From Actinocatenispora sp036503555 (GTDB lineage Bacteria > Actinomycetota > Actinomycetes > Mycobacteriales > Micromonosporaceae): 64,000 nt of DNA. The stretch covers positions 246,148 to 310,147 of the forward strand of contig DASXWQ010000067.1 of NCBI GenBank assembly GCA_036503555.1, given 5' to 3'. Below are positions 49,571 through 57,537 of the stretch, piece after piece. The position numbers and the translations under genes were made by a program. The notes below the pieces were generated by a model. The model saw only the letters and a list, made by a program, of their open reading frames with translations. It was not told where the DNA came from and did no database searches. How positions within the stretch are numbered: position 1 is the stretch's first letter; every line of letters begins with the position of its first letter.

Positions 49571-49959
49571 CAGAACGCCACCCCCGCCCGCAGCACGATG
49601 TTCGCGTACGGCGTGACCGAGCCGGTGCGTACCACGGCGCGGGCACCGGCCGCGGTCCGCTTGAGCTCGTCGTGGGTGGCCCACGCCAGCGGGATGTCGC
49701 CGAGCCGCTCGGCCACCTCGTCGATCACCGCCTGGTCGGCCAGCTCCGTGGCCAGCGTGGCCTCTTCGACGACCAGCTCGGCCAGGATCGGCCGCAGCAC
49801 GGTCAGGAACGCGGGCTCGCCCCGCGACACCGCGAGATCGACCACCTCGACACCGCGCGCCACCGGCAGACCGGCGTCGGCCACCACCAGCAGGTCACCG
49901 TGTCCCAGCTCGGTGACCAGCGCGGCGAGCCGCGGATGCCACAGTCCCGATCGGCGCAT
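49570..49959 (-). CDS. rbsD: D-ribose pyranase RbsD
   Basis: 129 residues. RbsD family pattern: ALVTELGHGDLLVVADAGLP with the catalytic His and Asp, EVVDLAVSRGEPAFL, and the late VRTGSVTPYANIVLRAGVAF. RbsD converts ribose or related sugars between pyranose and other anomeric forms for RbsK. Overlaps rbsK and the ADP-ribosylglycohydrolase-domain gene by 1 nt each. Confidence 0.9.
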   Translation of the reverse strand: MRRSGLWHPRLAALVTELGHGDLLVVADAGLPVARGVEVVDLAVSRGEPAFLTVLRPILAELVVEEATLATELADQAVIDEVAERLGDIPLAWATHDELKRTAAGARAVVRTGSVTPYANIVLRAGVAF

Positions 49960-50900
49960 CAGGTCTCATCTCCTGTTCGTTCGTCCAGCTCGTCGCGGGT
50001 CGGCGCGGTCTGCGCGCCGTACCGCTCGGTCGCCACGGCACCGGCCACGCAGCCCCGGTGTACCGCCCGGCGGAGGGTGCGGCCCGCAGCGAGTGCGGCG
50101 ACGAGCGCGCCGCAGAACGCGTCACCGGCGCCGGTCGTGTCGACCACCGCGGCCGGTACCGCCGGTCGGTGCCAGCCGCCGTCGGCGTCGTACCCGACCG
50201 CGCCGTCGCCGCCGAGCGTGACCACGACGGCGGCCGGGCCGAGGCGGCGCAACCCGGCCGCCACGTCGATCCAGCCGACCGGGTCGGCCGGCGGCGGCAC
50301 CGACGCGAGCGCACGTGCCTCGGTTTCGTTGACCACCAACACGTCCACGGTCGTGAGCAGGTCGCCGAGCGCGTCGGCGGCCGACAGCGGCGCGGCGTTC
50401 AGCACCACCCGCGCGCCGGCACCACGTGCCGCCGTCGCCGCCGCCACCGCGGTCGGTACCGATATCTCCAGCTGGAGCAGGACCACGTCGCCGGCGCGTA
50501 CGGCCAGCTCGCGGACGTCCGCGGCGGTGAGCGCGAAGTTGGCACCGGGCGCGACGATGATCGTGTTCTCCGCGTCGGCCGCCACCGCGACCAACGCCAG
50601 GCCGGTCGTCTCCCGCCCCGCCTCGACGAGATGGTCGAGCCCGACACCGTTGTCGCGCAACGCATCCCGCAGCAGCCGGCCGAACGAGTCGGCGCCGACC
50701 GCGGCGTACAGGTCGGTCTCGGCGCCGGCCCGGCACGCGGCGACCGCCTGGTTGGCGCCCTTGCCGCCGGGCCGGAACGCGACGTCCTTCGCCAGCAGCG
50801 TCTGCCCCGGCTCCGGCAACACCGGTACCTGCGCCGTGACGTCCATGTTCGCGCTGCCGACGACCACGACCCGGCCGCCGAACGCGTCGGCGGTGCTCAT
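49959..50900 (-). CDS. rbsK: Ribokinase-family sugar kinase
   Basis: 313 residues. PfkB pattern: VVVVGSANMDVTAQVP at the start, substrate motif FRPGGKGANQAVAACRAG, and the ATP/anion-hole motif VVDTTGAGDAFCGALVAAL with the catalytic Asp. Paired with rbsD it indicates ribose-type sugar entry to metabolism. ATG overlaps the lacI stop (ATGA). Confidence 0.9.
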   Translation of the reverse strand: MSTADAFGGRVVVVGSANMDVTAQVPVLPEPGQTLLAKDVAFRPGGKGANQAVAACRAGAETDLYAAVGADSFGRLLRDALRDNGVGLDHLVEAGRETTGLALVAVAADAENTIIVAPGANFALTAADVRELAVRAGDVVLLQLEISVPTAVAAATAARGAGARVVLNAAPLSAADALGDLLTTVDVLVVNETEARALASVPPPADPVGWIDVAAGLRRLGPAAVVVTLGGDGAVGYDADGGWHRPAVPAAVVDTTGAGDAFCGALVAALAAGRTLRRAVHRGCVAGAVATERYGAQTAPTRDELDERTGDET

Positions 50901-51952
50901 TCCGACACCTCCGTCGGGTCGTCGTCGGTGAGCGGGTCGCCGCCCGGTGGCTCGGGGCAGCCGCACGAGCCGCGGGCCACGAGCGAGACGGGCAGTACGG
51001 AGCTGGCGGTGTCGGCGTCCGGATCGTCCAGCCGGTCCAGCAACCGCCGCACCGCCGTACGGCCGAGGTCGGCGAACGGCTGCGCCATCGTGGTCAGCGC
51101 CGGGCTGGAGTACGCGGTCGCGGCGATGCCGTCGAACGACGCGATGGCCACGTCGTCGGGGCAGCGGATCCCCATCTCCTGCAACGCCCGTACGACGCCG
51201 ATGGCCTGCTGGTCGCTGGCGACGAACACGCCGTCGAACCGGCCGTCGGCGAGGATCTCGCGCGCACCCCGGTATCCCGCGCGCCGGCCGAAGGGCCCGT
51301 GCCACACCGACATCTCGCTCGGCCGTACGCCGGCCTCGGCCAGCGCGTCGCGCCAGCCGGCGACGCGGGCGTTCGCGGGTACGACGTCCTCGGGGCCGGC
51401 GATGCAGGCGATGCGCCGCCGACCGTGCGCGAGCAGGTGTTCGGTGGCGTCGCGGGCGCCGCCGCGGTGGTCGGCCATCACGGCAGCGGCGACCCCGCCG
51501 GGCGTCTGCCGGTCGAGCGTCACCCAGGCCACCTCGGACCGCTGGAGTTCCGGCAGGCAACTGGTCGGGCCGTGCGCCGGTACGAGGAACAGGCCGTCGA
51601 CGCGGCGGGCGAGGAAGGTCCGCACGTACGTGGTCTGTCGGGCGTCGTCCTCGGCGGAGTTGCCGATCAGCAGCGTGTACCGCTCCGCGAACGCCGCCTC
51701 CTCGACCGCCCGGGCCAGCTGCGCGAAGAACGGGTTGGACGTGTCGGGCACCAGCAGCCCGAGCGTCATCGTGCGGTTCGTCCGCAGCGACCGAGCGATG
51801 GCGTTGGGCCGGTAGCCGAGCTGGTCGATGGCGGCGAGTACGCGGGCCCGGGTCTCGGGCGCGACGCCCCGCGGGCCGTCGTTGAGCACGTAGCTCACGA
51901 CGGCCGGCGAGGTGCCGGCGAGCTTCGCGACGTCGGCGCGGCGTACGGCCAC
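50897..51952 (-). CDS. LacI-family regulator of the glycan locus
   Basis: 351 residues. N-terminal helix-turn-helix and hinge VRRADVAKLAGTSPAVVSYV then RSLRTNRTMTLGLLVPDTSN, a periplasmic-binding-like sensor domain, and a Cys-Gly-Cys C-terminal tail (SCGCPEPPG). GTG start with an AGGAGGA site. It heads the leftward set of overlapping genes. Two near-identical 16-bp palindromes lie 12-84 nt upstream. Confidence 0.95.
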   Translation of the reverse strand: MAVRRADVAKLAGTSPAVVSYVLNDGPRGVAPETRARVLAAIDQLGYRPNAIARSLRTNRTMTLGLLVPDTSNPFFAQLARAVEEAAFAERYTLLIGNSAEDDARQTTYVRTFLARRVDGLFLVPAHGPTSCLPELQRSEVAWVTLDRQTPGGVAAAVMADHRGGARDATEHLLAHGRRRIACIAGPEDVVPANARVAGWRDALAEAGVRPSEMSVWHGPFGRRAGYRGAREILADGRFDGVFVASDQQAIGVVRALQEMGIRCPDDVAIASFDGIAATAYSSPALTTMAQPFADLGRTAVRRLLDRLDDPDADTASSVLPVSLVARGSCGCPEPPGGDPLTDDDPTEVSE

Positions 51953-51963
51953 TCAGTCCTCCT

Positions 51964-51979
51964 AGCAACCCGTGTTGCT
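51964..51979. promoter_or_regulatory. LacI operator O1 (near start of lacI)
   Basis: AGCAACCCGTGTTGCT, a palindrome with a single mismatched pair, 12 nt upstream of the lacI GTG. Same core as the site at 52021. Confidence 0.8.
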
Positions 51980-52020
51980 GACGAAGATCGGGATGATGTT
52001 GTGACGTGCCGGTTAACAGA

Positions 52021-52036
52021 AGCAACACGTGTTGAT
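52021..52036. promoter_or_regulatory. LacI operator O2
   Basis: AGCAACACGTGTTGAT, a palindrome with one mismatch near its end, 57 bp from O1. Two sites flanking the promoter suit cooperative binding or looping. Confidence 0.8.
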
Positions 52037-52142
52037 CCGTCGTTGCCGAATCGTGACCCCGCCACGCATGGCGGCCATTTCGGCATTTCCGGGCGCCCTA
52101 AAGGCGTTGGTGGCCAGGACGCAGCGCGGGAAGATGGCGGGC

Positions 52143-52748
52143 ATGCATACCGGAGCGCGGCCCGCCGTCGTGGACGAGGCGGCGGCGCGGATGCCGCCCG
52201 GCGTACGCACCGCGGTGCTGGTGGAAGGCGACAGCGACCGGGCCGCGCTCGCCGTCGTCGCCGCGAAACGCGGACGCGACCTGCCGGCCGAGGACATCGC
52301 CGTGGTGTCGATGGGCGGCGTCACCAACGTCGGCCACTTCGTCGACCTGCTCGGCCCGGACGTCCCGCTCGCCGGCCTGTACGACGTCGGCGAGGAGCAC
52401 GTGGTGAGCCGCGCCCTGGTACGCGCCGGCCACGGCACCGACCTGACCCGCGACGGACTGGCGCGGCTCGGCTTCTTCGCGTGCGTCGAGGATCTGGAGG
52501 GCGAGCTGATCCGCCGGCTCGGCGTACCGGCGGTGGAGCGGGTCATCGCCGGCCAGGGTGAGCTGCGCTCCCTGCGTACGCTGCGGCGTCAGCCGGCGCA
52601 GCGCGACTGGACCGACATCGCCATCCTGCGCCGCTTCATCAGCGCCCGCGCGCACCGCAAGCTCCGGTACGCCGAGCTGCTCGCCGACGCCCTCGACCCG
52701 GCGGCGCTCCCCGAGCCGCTCGACGGTCTGCTCACGTACCTGGCCTGA
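52143..52748 (+). CDS. Stand-alone TOPRIM-domain protein
   Basis: 201 residues. The TOPRIM core is AVLVEGDSDRAALAVVAAKR (catalytic Glu) with a later acidic position in GLYDVGEEHVVSRAL, resembling the TOPRIM of OLD-family nucleases without the ATPase. A GGGAAG site precedes ATG 52143; ATG 52134 is in frame. No partner gene is adjacent. Convergent with the surface-protein gene across a strong terminator. Confidence 0.75.
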   Translation: MHTGARPAVVDEAAARMPPGVRTAVLVEGDSDRAALAVVAAKRGRDLPAEDIAVVSMGGVTNVGHFVDLLGPDVPLAGLYDVGEEHVVSRALVRAGHGTDLTRDGLARLGFFACVEDLEGELIRRLGVPAVERVIAGQGELRSLRTLRRQPAQRDWTDIAILRRFISARAHRKLRYAELLADALDPAALPEPLDGLLTYLA

Positions 52749-52765
52749 CCGCCCGGGACGGCGCG

Positions 52766-52799
52766 CCGCCGGGGCCGTCCGCGTGGACGGCCCCGGCGG
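52766..52799. terminator. 15-bp-stem bidirectional terminator
   Basis: CCGCCGGGGCCGTCC (52766-52780) and GGACGGCCCCGGCGG (52785-52799), perfect arms and 4-nt loop, between two convergent stop codons. Confidence 0.85.
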
Positions 52800-52810
52800 A
52801 GGGCGGTGCG

Positions 52811-55800
52811 CTACCGGCCGTGCCGGCGGCGCCGTGCCGCGGCCCGCGCCGCGACCCCGACCAGCAGGCCGAGCAGGCCGAGCGCCGTGATCAGCGGGAG
52901 CTTCGTACCCGTGGTGGGCAGTCCACCGCTGGCGTTCGGCGGCTCGGTACCGGAGCCCGGTCCCGGCGGTGTGCTGGGCGCCGGCGGGGTCGGGCCGGGT
53001 GGCGTGGGCGGCGCGACGAACGTGTTGGTGATCGCCGCGGTCGCCGGCTTCGCCGTGGCGTCCCAGGGCACCACGATGGTCAGCGGCTTGTCCTCCGGAT
53101 GGTCGCTCGTACCGCCGCGGCTGTCGGTCTCGTGGATCGTGCACGTCGCGTTCGCCGGTACGTCGGACAGCGTCCACGGCGCGTCGGGCGAGAAGTCCGC
53201 CGTCCCCTCGCGTACGACGACCGGGTCCCCGGTGTCCGGCGTGACGACACACCGGTACGCGAGCTGGAACGGTCCGGCCGGCACGCTGGCGCCCGGCTCC
53301 GCCCTGGTCTTCTTGCCGACCTGGAGGTTGCCGAAGACCAGGCCGACGCCGGCCTTCTCCGGTTCGACCGCGCCGAGCTGCGTCGGCTGGCCCGGCGTGT
53401 CGACCAGTTCGGTGTGCCCGAACGAGTTCCACGCGATCGACGGGTCCGCCGGCTGGTCGAGGTCCGGCGGGGAGGTCATCTGCCAGACCACGTCGAGCGA
53501 GGCGCCCGGCGCGAACCCCGGGTCGTCGAACTGCGCGTACATCTCGAACGCGGTCGCCGCCGGGTCGAAACCGGGTTGGTACGCGCCGGACGGGCAGCTG
53601 TCCGGCGGGTACAGGTCCCTGGTGCAGATCGGGTCGTCGGTCGTGTACGTCAGGTCGGCGGAGACCGGGGCCCCGCCACCCACCGGCGCGACGGTCGGCG
53701 CGCCGACGAGCTGCGGCCGTACGTCCCACATGGTGCCGCGGTCCGACGGGTCGACGACGCCGGTGTCACCGGGCGCCGGCAGCTTGTCGATCAGTCGCGC
53801 GTCGAGCGCCGGGTACGTGCCGTTGTTGGTCAGGCGGGCCAGGAACGTGAAGTTCTCCCCCGGGTAGACCAGGGCGACGCACGGGTACCGGGTGTAGGAG
53901 ACCCCATCCCGCGTCAGGTGCGGGCACGCCGGGTCGTCGAGCGTCGTGTACGCCGTGGTCGCCGTGTCGTACAGGCCGAGGTCGGGGTTGCCGGCGACCC
54001 ACTTCCGTGCCGTGAACGACGATCCCGCCGTCGTGGTCAGGCTTGCCGACGAGGTGCAGTTCTTCCCCGGCAGGAACGGGTCGCCGGTCGTCTCGCCGTC
54101 CGGCGGGCTGTCGCTGCAGTCGAACTGGTTCGTGCTGGACGATCCGGCGCCCATCACGTTCGTCGCGGTGACGCCGGCCGCGGTGCCCGCGGCCATCCGT
54201 ACGCCGATGCGGATGACGAGCACGCTGCCCGGGTAGAAGTCGCCCGGGAAGTCCCACACGAGTCGGGTGACCCGGCCGCTGCCGTCCTGTTCGGCGGTGA
54301 ACTGTTCGGGTCCCGGTTTCGTGGTGCCGGCCGGCACGTCGAACCGCTGGATCGCGTACGGCTGCCCGCTCACGCCGTTGTCGACGAACTCCAGCTCCGG
54401 CGGGATCAGGTCTGCGATCTCCAGGTCGGGCAGGGCGGCGGTGCCGGTGCTGCGTACGGTCAGGTCGAGGTAGCCGGTCTGGCCCGGCGCGAGACTCGCC
54501 GACCCGACGACCGCCTTGTCCACGTCGATCGCGGGCCGGCCCTCGGTCACCGTCTCGTCGGCGGTGACGTCCGGGATGGTGAAGTTGCCGCCCAGCGCCG
54601 ACTGCGCCACCCCGCTGCCGCTCGCCGTGTCGGTGTACGTACCGAGCACGGGTTCGCCGGTCTCGCGGTCGGTGGCCCGCGGCGTCACGGTGAAGCACAC
54701 CGATGCCTGCGTACACGGGCCGCTGCCGGGGAAGTTCTCCCCGGGCGTCAGGTTGAAGCCGTTGTTCGCGGTGCTCGACGAGGTGAACGTGACCCGGATG
54801 CCGCGTACGTCGCCGGCCGAGACTCCCGCGGGCAACGGCGGCGGGTTCGCCGCGGTCGGCGTCCCGGTGATCCAGTCGCCGCTGTCGCAGCCCGTCGTAC
54901 ACACGTCGAGCTGGGCCAGGTCCGCGCCCGGCGGGTACGAGACGCCCTGCATCGCGACGAAGTCGAACGAGCGGAAGAAGTCCGAACCCTGTCCGTCGGC
55001 GTCGGAGTCGGTGACGGTCAACGACTTCAGGTGCGTGTTGCCGGTGTTGGCGATGCGGAGTTTGACGGTCGCGAGCTGTGGGTCGAGGCCCGGTGTGGGG
55101 CGCGCGACCGACGACGGTTCGATGAACTTCTGGAGGCTGGCCGCGCTGTTCGGCGGCGAGGTGACGACGGTCGGCGCGCAGCTCGTCGACTTGTCCGGGT
55201 CACCGTCGACGGCCGGGCCGCCGCCGGCCAGCACGATGTAGCAGTTGTCGATCTTCACGCCGTCCGGGATGCCGTCGCGGCGTTCCACCGTCAGCGTGAC
55301 GTTGCAGTCGGCGCCGGCCGGCAGCGGGTCGGCCTTGACCATGAAGCCGCGGGCGGCGTCGAGCTGGTCGGCCGTCGCCGACGCGTACGGCACCTGCTGG
55401 GGCGCGTTCGGCGGGTCGGGGATCAGGAGCACGACGTCGGCCGGGCTCGTCGGGCAGGTCGCGTCGATCGACACGATGCGTACCGTCGCGAACGGCTGCG
55501 TGTCGGCGGTCAGGTTGTCGACCGGCGGGTCGACCAGCGCGAAGTCGTTCAGGGCGTGGCCGTCGTTGTGGAACGCGATCGTGTAATCGATCGGCGTGTC
55601 CTCGGGCAGCTCCGTCTGGCTGACCGTCTTCGTACCCGGTCCGGACGGGCCCGCGTCGGTCGTGACGGTCAGGTTGCCGCAGGCGGTCGCGGTCGCCGAG
55701 GTCGACCCGTTGCCGCTGTTGACCGCCGTGGCGTCGGCGCAGTTCGTGTACGGCGAGTCGGCGGGGACGGCGTTGTTGTCGAGCGTGCCGTGGAAGTCCA

Positions 55801-57391
55801 GACCGGCCGTCGCGTTCGGGTCGATCGCCGCGGCGCCGGCGGGGCTCGCGTACACGATCTCGATCCCGGTGACCTTCATGCCGGGGTCGTCGGGGCCGCC
55901 GGCGGGGCAGGTGAAGTCGTCGGGCCGGTCCAGCTCGACGGTGGCCGGCGGGTTGGTCAGGTCCTTCTCGGTGGTGGAGCCGTCGGCGCAGGTGATCGTC
56001 AGGTGCGCGGTCGTGGCGCCGTCCGGGAAACGTACCCGGAGCTGGGTCACGTCGACCACGTCCAGGCCGCTCTGCGGGTTGGTGTCCGACGGTTCCTTGA
56101 CGGTCATCGTCTCGACCGGGAACGGCGACGTGTTCGTGGCGGTGACGGTGCCCGACACCGGCCAGTGCTCCTGTGCCGGCGCCGACGCCGGGTTGTCGGC
56201 CTGGTAGTCGCCGTTCACGTCGGAGAACCAGCTCTTCTGCACGTCGACCGAGGCGATGTTCGGCACGATCTGGTACGTGTCGCTCGCCGGGTCGCCGTCC
56301 GTGGTGCCGTCCGCGTTCGTCGCCGACGGCGTCGTCGCGTTGGTGACCGTCCGCGTCGTGGTCGGCTCGATCGTCGAGCCGTCGATCCGCTCGGTGTCGC
56401 GGAGTTTCAGGGTGAACGTGACGCTGCCGGACGCGCCGTTCGCGATCGGGTCGCCGGTCGAGCTGGAGAAGACGAAACGTACGCCGGTGACCGTGGCCAG
56501 GTCGACGCCCGGGTCGGCCTGGATCGGCGAGCCGGTCTGCACGGCGCCCTCGGTCCACGCCCCGCACGCCTGCGCGTACGGCAGGGTGCAGTACTGGATC
56601 TGGACCTGGTCCGCGCCGTCCGGGTACGTGACGTCACCGAAGCCGGTGAGGTCGAAGTAGTTCCACGGGTCGGTGTCGGGGTCGCCGTTGGTCTGGTCGG
56701 TGAGGGTCAGCTCGGTGACGTCGGCGGCGCCGGTCGAGTCGTTCTTGACCCCGAGCGTGACGGTGCTGGTCTCGCCGGACTGGGCCAGCGCCGACCCGTC
56801 CGCCCAGTCCTTCGTGGCGCTGACGGCGACCTTCACCGGTACGTGGACCGTGACGTCGACGCTGTCGCTGGCGGACGGCGCGTTGTCGGCGCTCACCGTC
56901 GCGGTGTTGGGGACGACCGTGCCGTCGGGCACCGTCGTGTCGGCCGGCAGGGTCATGCCGATCTGCACCGACGCCGACGAGCCCGCCGGTACCGAGTCGA
57001 CGGTGACGGTCAGCTTCCGGGTGTCCGCGTCGTACGTGTACGTGTACTGGTTGATCCCCGGGAAGACGGTGCCGCCCGGCGGGTCCGTGTCGGGGCCGCC
57101 CGACCACGTGTACGTACCCGGCACGATGTTCGCGGTGAACTCGGCCGGCAGCGTGTCGGTGACCGTGACGTTCTGACAGCTCTCCGACAGCGACGTGCAG
57201 TCGACCCGGATCACGTAGTTGAACGAGCCGCCCGGCTCCACGCCGTCGGCCGGTACCCCGGTCGTCGACTTGTCGATGGCGATGACGGCCGCGTACGCCG
57301 GCACCGCGGGCAGGAGCACCCCGAGCGCGGCGAGGACCACCGTCGCGAGGACGACCGTGATCCGACGAAACCGTACCGATTCTCCCGACAC
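52811..57391 (-). CDS. Large sortase-anchored surface protein with DUF11-like repeats
   Basis: 1526 residues. A signal peptide (about 1-34, ending VPAYA) precedes many Ig-like DUF11/isopeptide-type repeats rich in VTDTLPA, GTATV, DPDTDP strings, and a DUF5979-like module near the end (FQLAYRCVVTPDTGDPVVV). C-terminal cell-wall sorting signal: LPTTG at 1491-1495, hydrophobic segment and basic RRRRHGR tail. A GTG start with GGAGG. It is probably an exposed adhesin or coat protein. Length and repeats make assembly errors possible. Confidence 0.9.
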   Translation of the reverse strand: MSGESVRFRRITVVLATVVLAALGVLLPAVPAYAAVIAIDKSTTGVPADGVEPGGSFNYVIRVDCTSLSESCQNVTVTDTLPAEFTANIVPGTYTWSGGPDTDPPGGTVFPGINQYTYTYDADTRKLTVTVDSVPAGSSASVQIGMTLPADTTVPDGTVVPNTATVSADNAPSASDSVDVTVHVPVKVAVSATKDWADGSALAQSGETSTVTLGVKNDSTGAADVTELTLTDQTNGDPDTDPWNYFDLTGFGDVTYPDGADQVQIQYCTLPYAQACGAWTEGAVQTGSPIQADPGVDLATVTGVRFVFSSSTGDPIANGASGSVTFTLKLRDTERIDGSTIEPTTTRTVTNATTPSATNADGTTDGDPASDTYQIVPNIASVDVQKSWFSDVNGDYQADNPASAPAQEHWPVSGTVTATNTSPFPVETMTVKEPSDTNPQSGLDVVDVTQLRVRFPDGATTAHLTITCADGSTTEKDLTNPPATVELDRPDDFTCPAGGPDDPGMKVTGIEIVYASPAGAAAIDPNATAGLDFHGTLDNNAVPADSPYTNCADATAVNSGNGSTSATATACGNLTVTTDAGPSGPGTKTVSQTELPEDTPIDYTIAFHNDGHALNDFALVDPPVDNLTADTQPFATVRIVSIDATCPTSPADVVLLIPDPPNAPQQVPYASATADQLDAARGFMVKADPLPAGADCNVTLTVERRDGIPDGVKIDNCYIVLAGGGPAVDGDPDKSTSCAPTVVTSPPNSAASLQKFIEPSSVARPTPGLDPQLATVKLRIANTGNTHLKSLTVTDSDADGQGSDFFRSFDFVAMQGVSYPPGADLAQLDVCTTGCDSGDWITGTPTAANPPPLPAGVSAGDVRGIRVTFTSSSTANNGFNLTPGENFPGSGPCTQASVCFTVTPRATDRETGEPVLGTYTDTASGSGVAQSALGGNFTIPDVTADETVTEGRPAIDVDKAVVGSASLAPGQTGYLDLTVRSTGTAALPDLEIADLIPPELEFVDNGVSGQPYAIQRFDVPAGTTKPGPEQFTAEQDGSGRVTRLVWDFPGDFYPGSVLVIRIGVRMAAGTAAGVTATNVMGAGSSSTNQFDCSDSPPDGETTGDPFLPGKNCTSSASLTTTAGSSFTARKWVAGNPDLGLYDTATTAYTTLDDPACPHLTRDGVSYTRYPCVALVYPGENFTFLARLTNNGTYPALDARLIDKLPAPGDTGVVDPSDRGTMWDVRPQLVGAPTVAPVGGGAPVSADLTYTTDDPICTRDLYPPDSCPSGAYQPGFDPAATAFEMYAQFDDPGFAPGASLDVVWQMTSPPDLDQPADPSIAWNSFGHTELVDTPGQPTQLGAVEPEKAGVGLVFGNLQVGKKTRAEPGASVPAGPFQLAYRCVVTPDTGDPVVVREGTADFSPDAPWTLSDVPANATCTIHETDSRGGTSDHPEDKPLTIVVPWDATAKPATAAITNTFVAPPTPPGPTPPAPSTPPGPGSGTEPPNASGGLPTTGTKLPLITALGLLGLLVGVAARAAARRRRHGR

Positions 57392-57428
57392 GACAGGAGC
57401 CTCCAGAAATGGACCTCAGCACCCAGGA

Positions 57429-57445
57429 CCCGTAAATTTTGCGGG
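57429..57445. promoter_or_regulatory. 17-bp near-palindrome upstream of surface-protein gene
   Basis: CCCGTAAATTTTGCGGG (one mismatched pair outside the centre) in an AT-rich patch 38 nt upstream of the surface protein GTG and about 95 nt before the NhaA ATG. It could control either or both. An upstream TTGTCA/TAAGTG pair on the minus strand (18-bp spacing) is promoter-like. Confidence 0.5.
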
Positions 57446-57537
57446 CACCTTGCACTTACCGTGAGCAGCGACACGCTGACAATCTGTGCTGTTTTGATGG
57501 AGAAGTGGCGGCCCGGACGCGGGGCGCAGGGCCGATC

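Noticed and set aside
46107..49646. A 1179-codon minus-strand frame spanning two genes
   Set aside because: Only the last 466 codons are real (binding lipoprotein). The upstream part is the wrong frame of the ADP-ribosylglycohydrolase-domain gene.
57392..57537. Possible riboswitch in the gap before nhaA
   Set aside because: I could not trace a conserved riboswitch core; only a short palindrome and promoter-like boxes are convincing.
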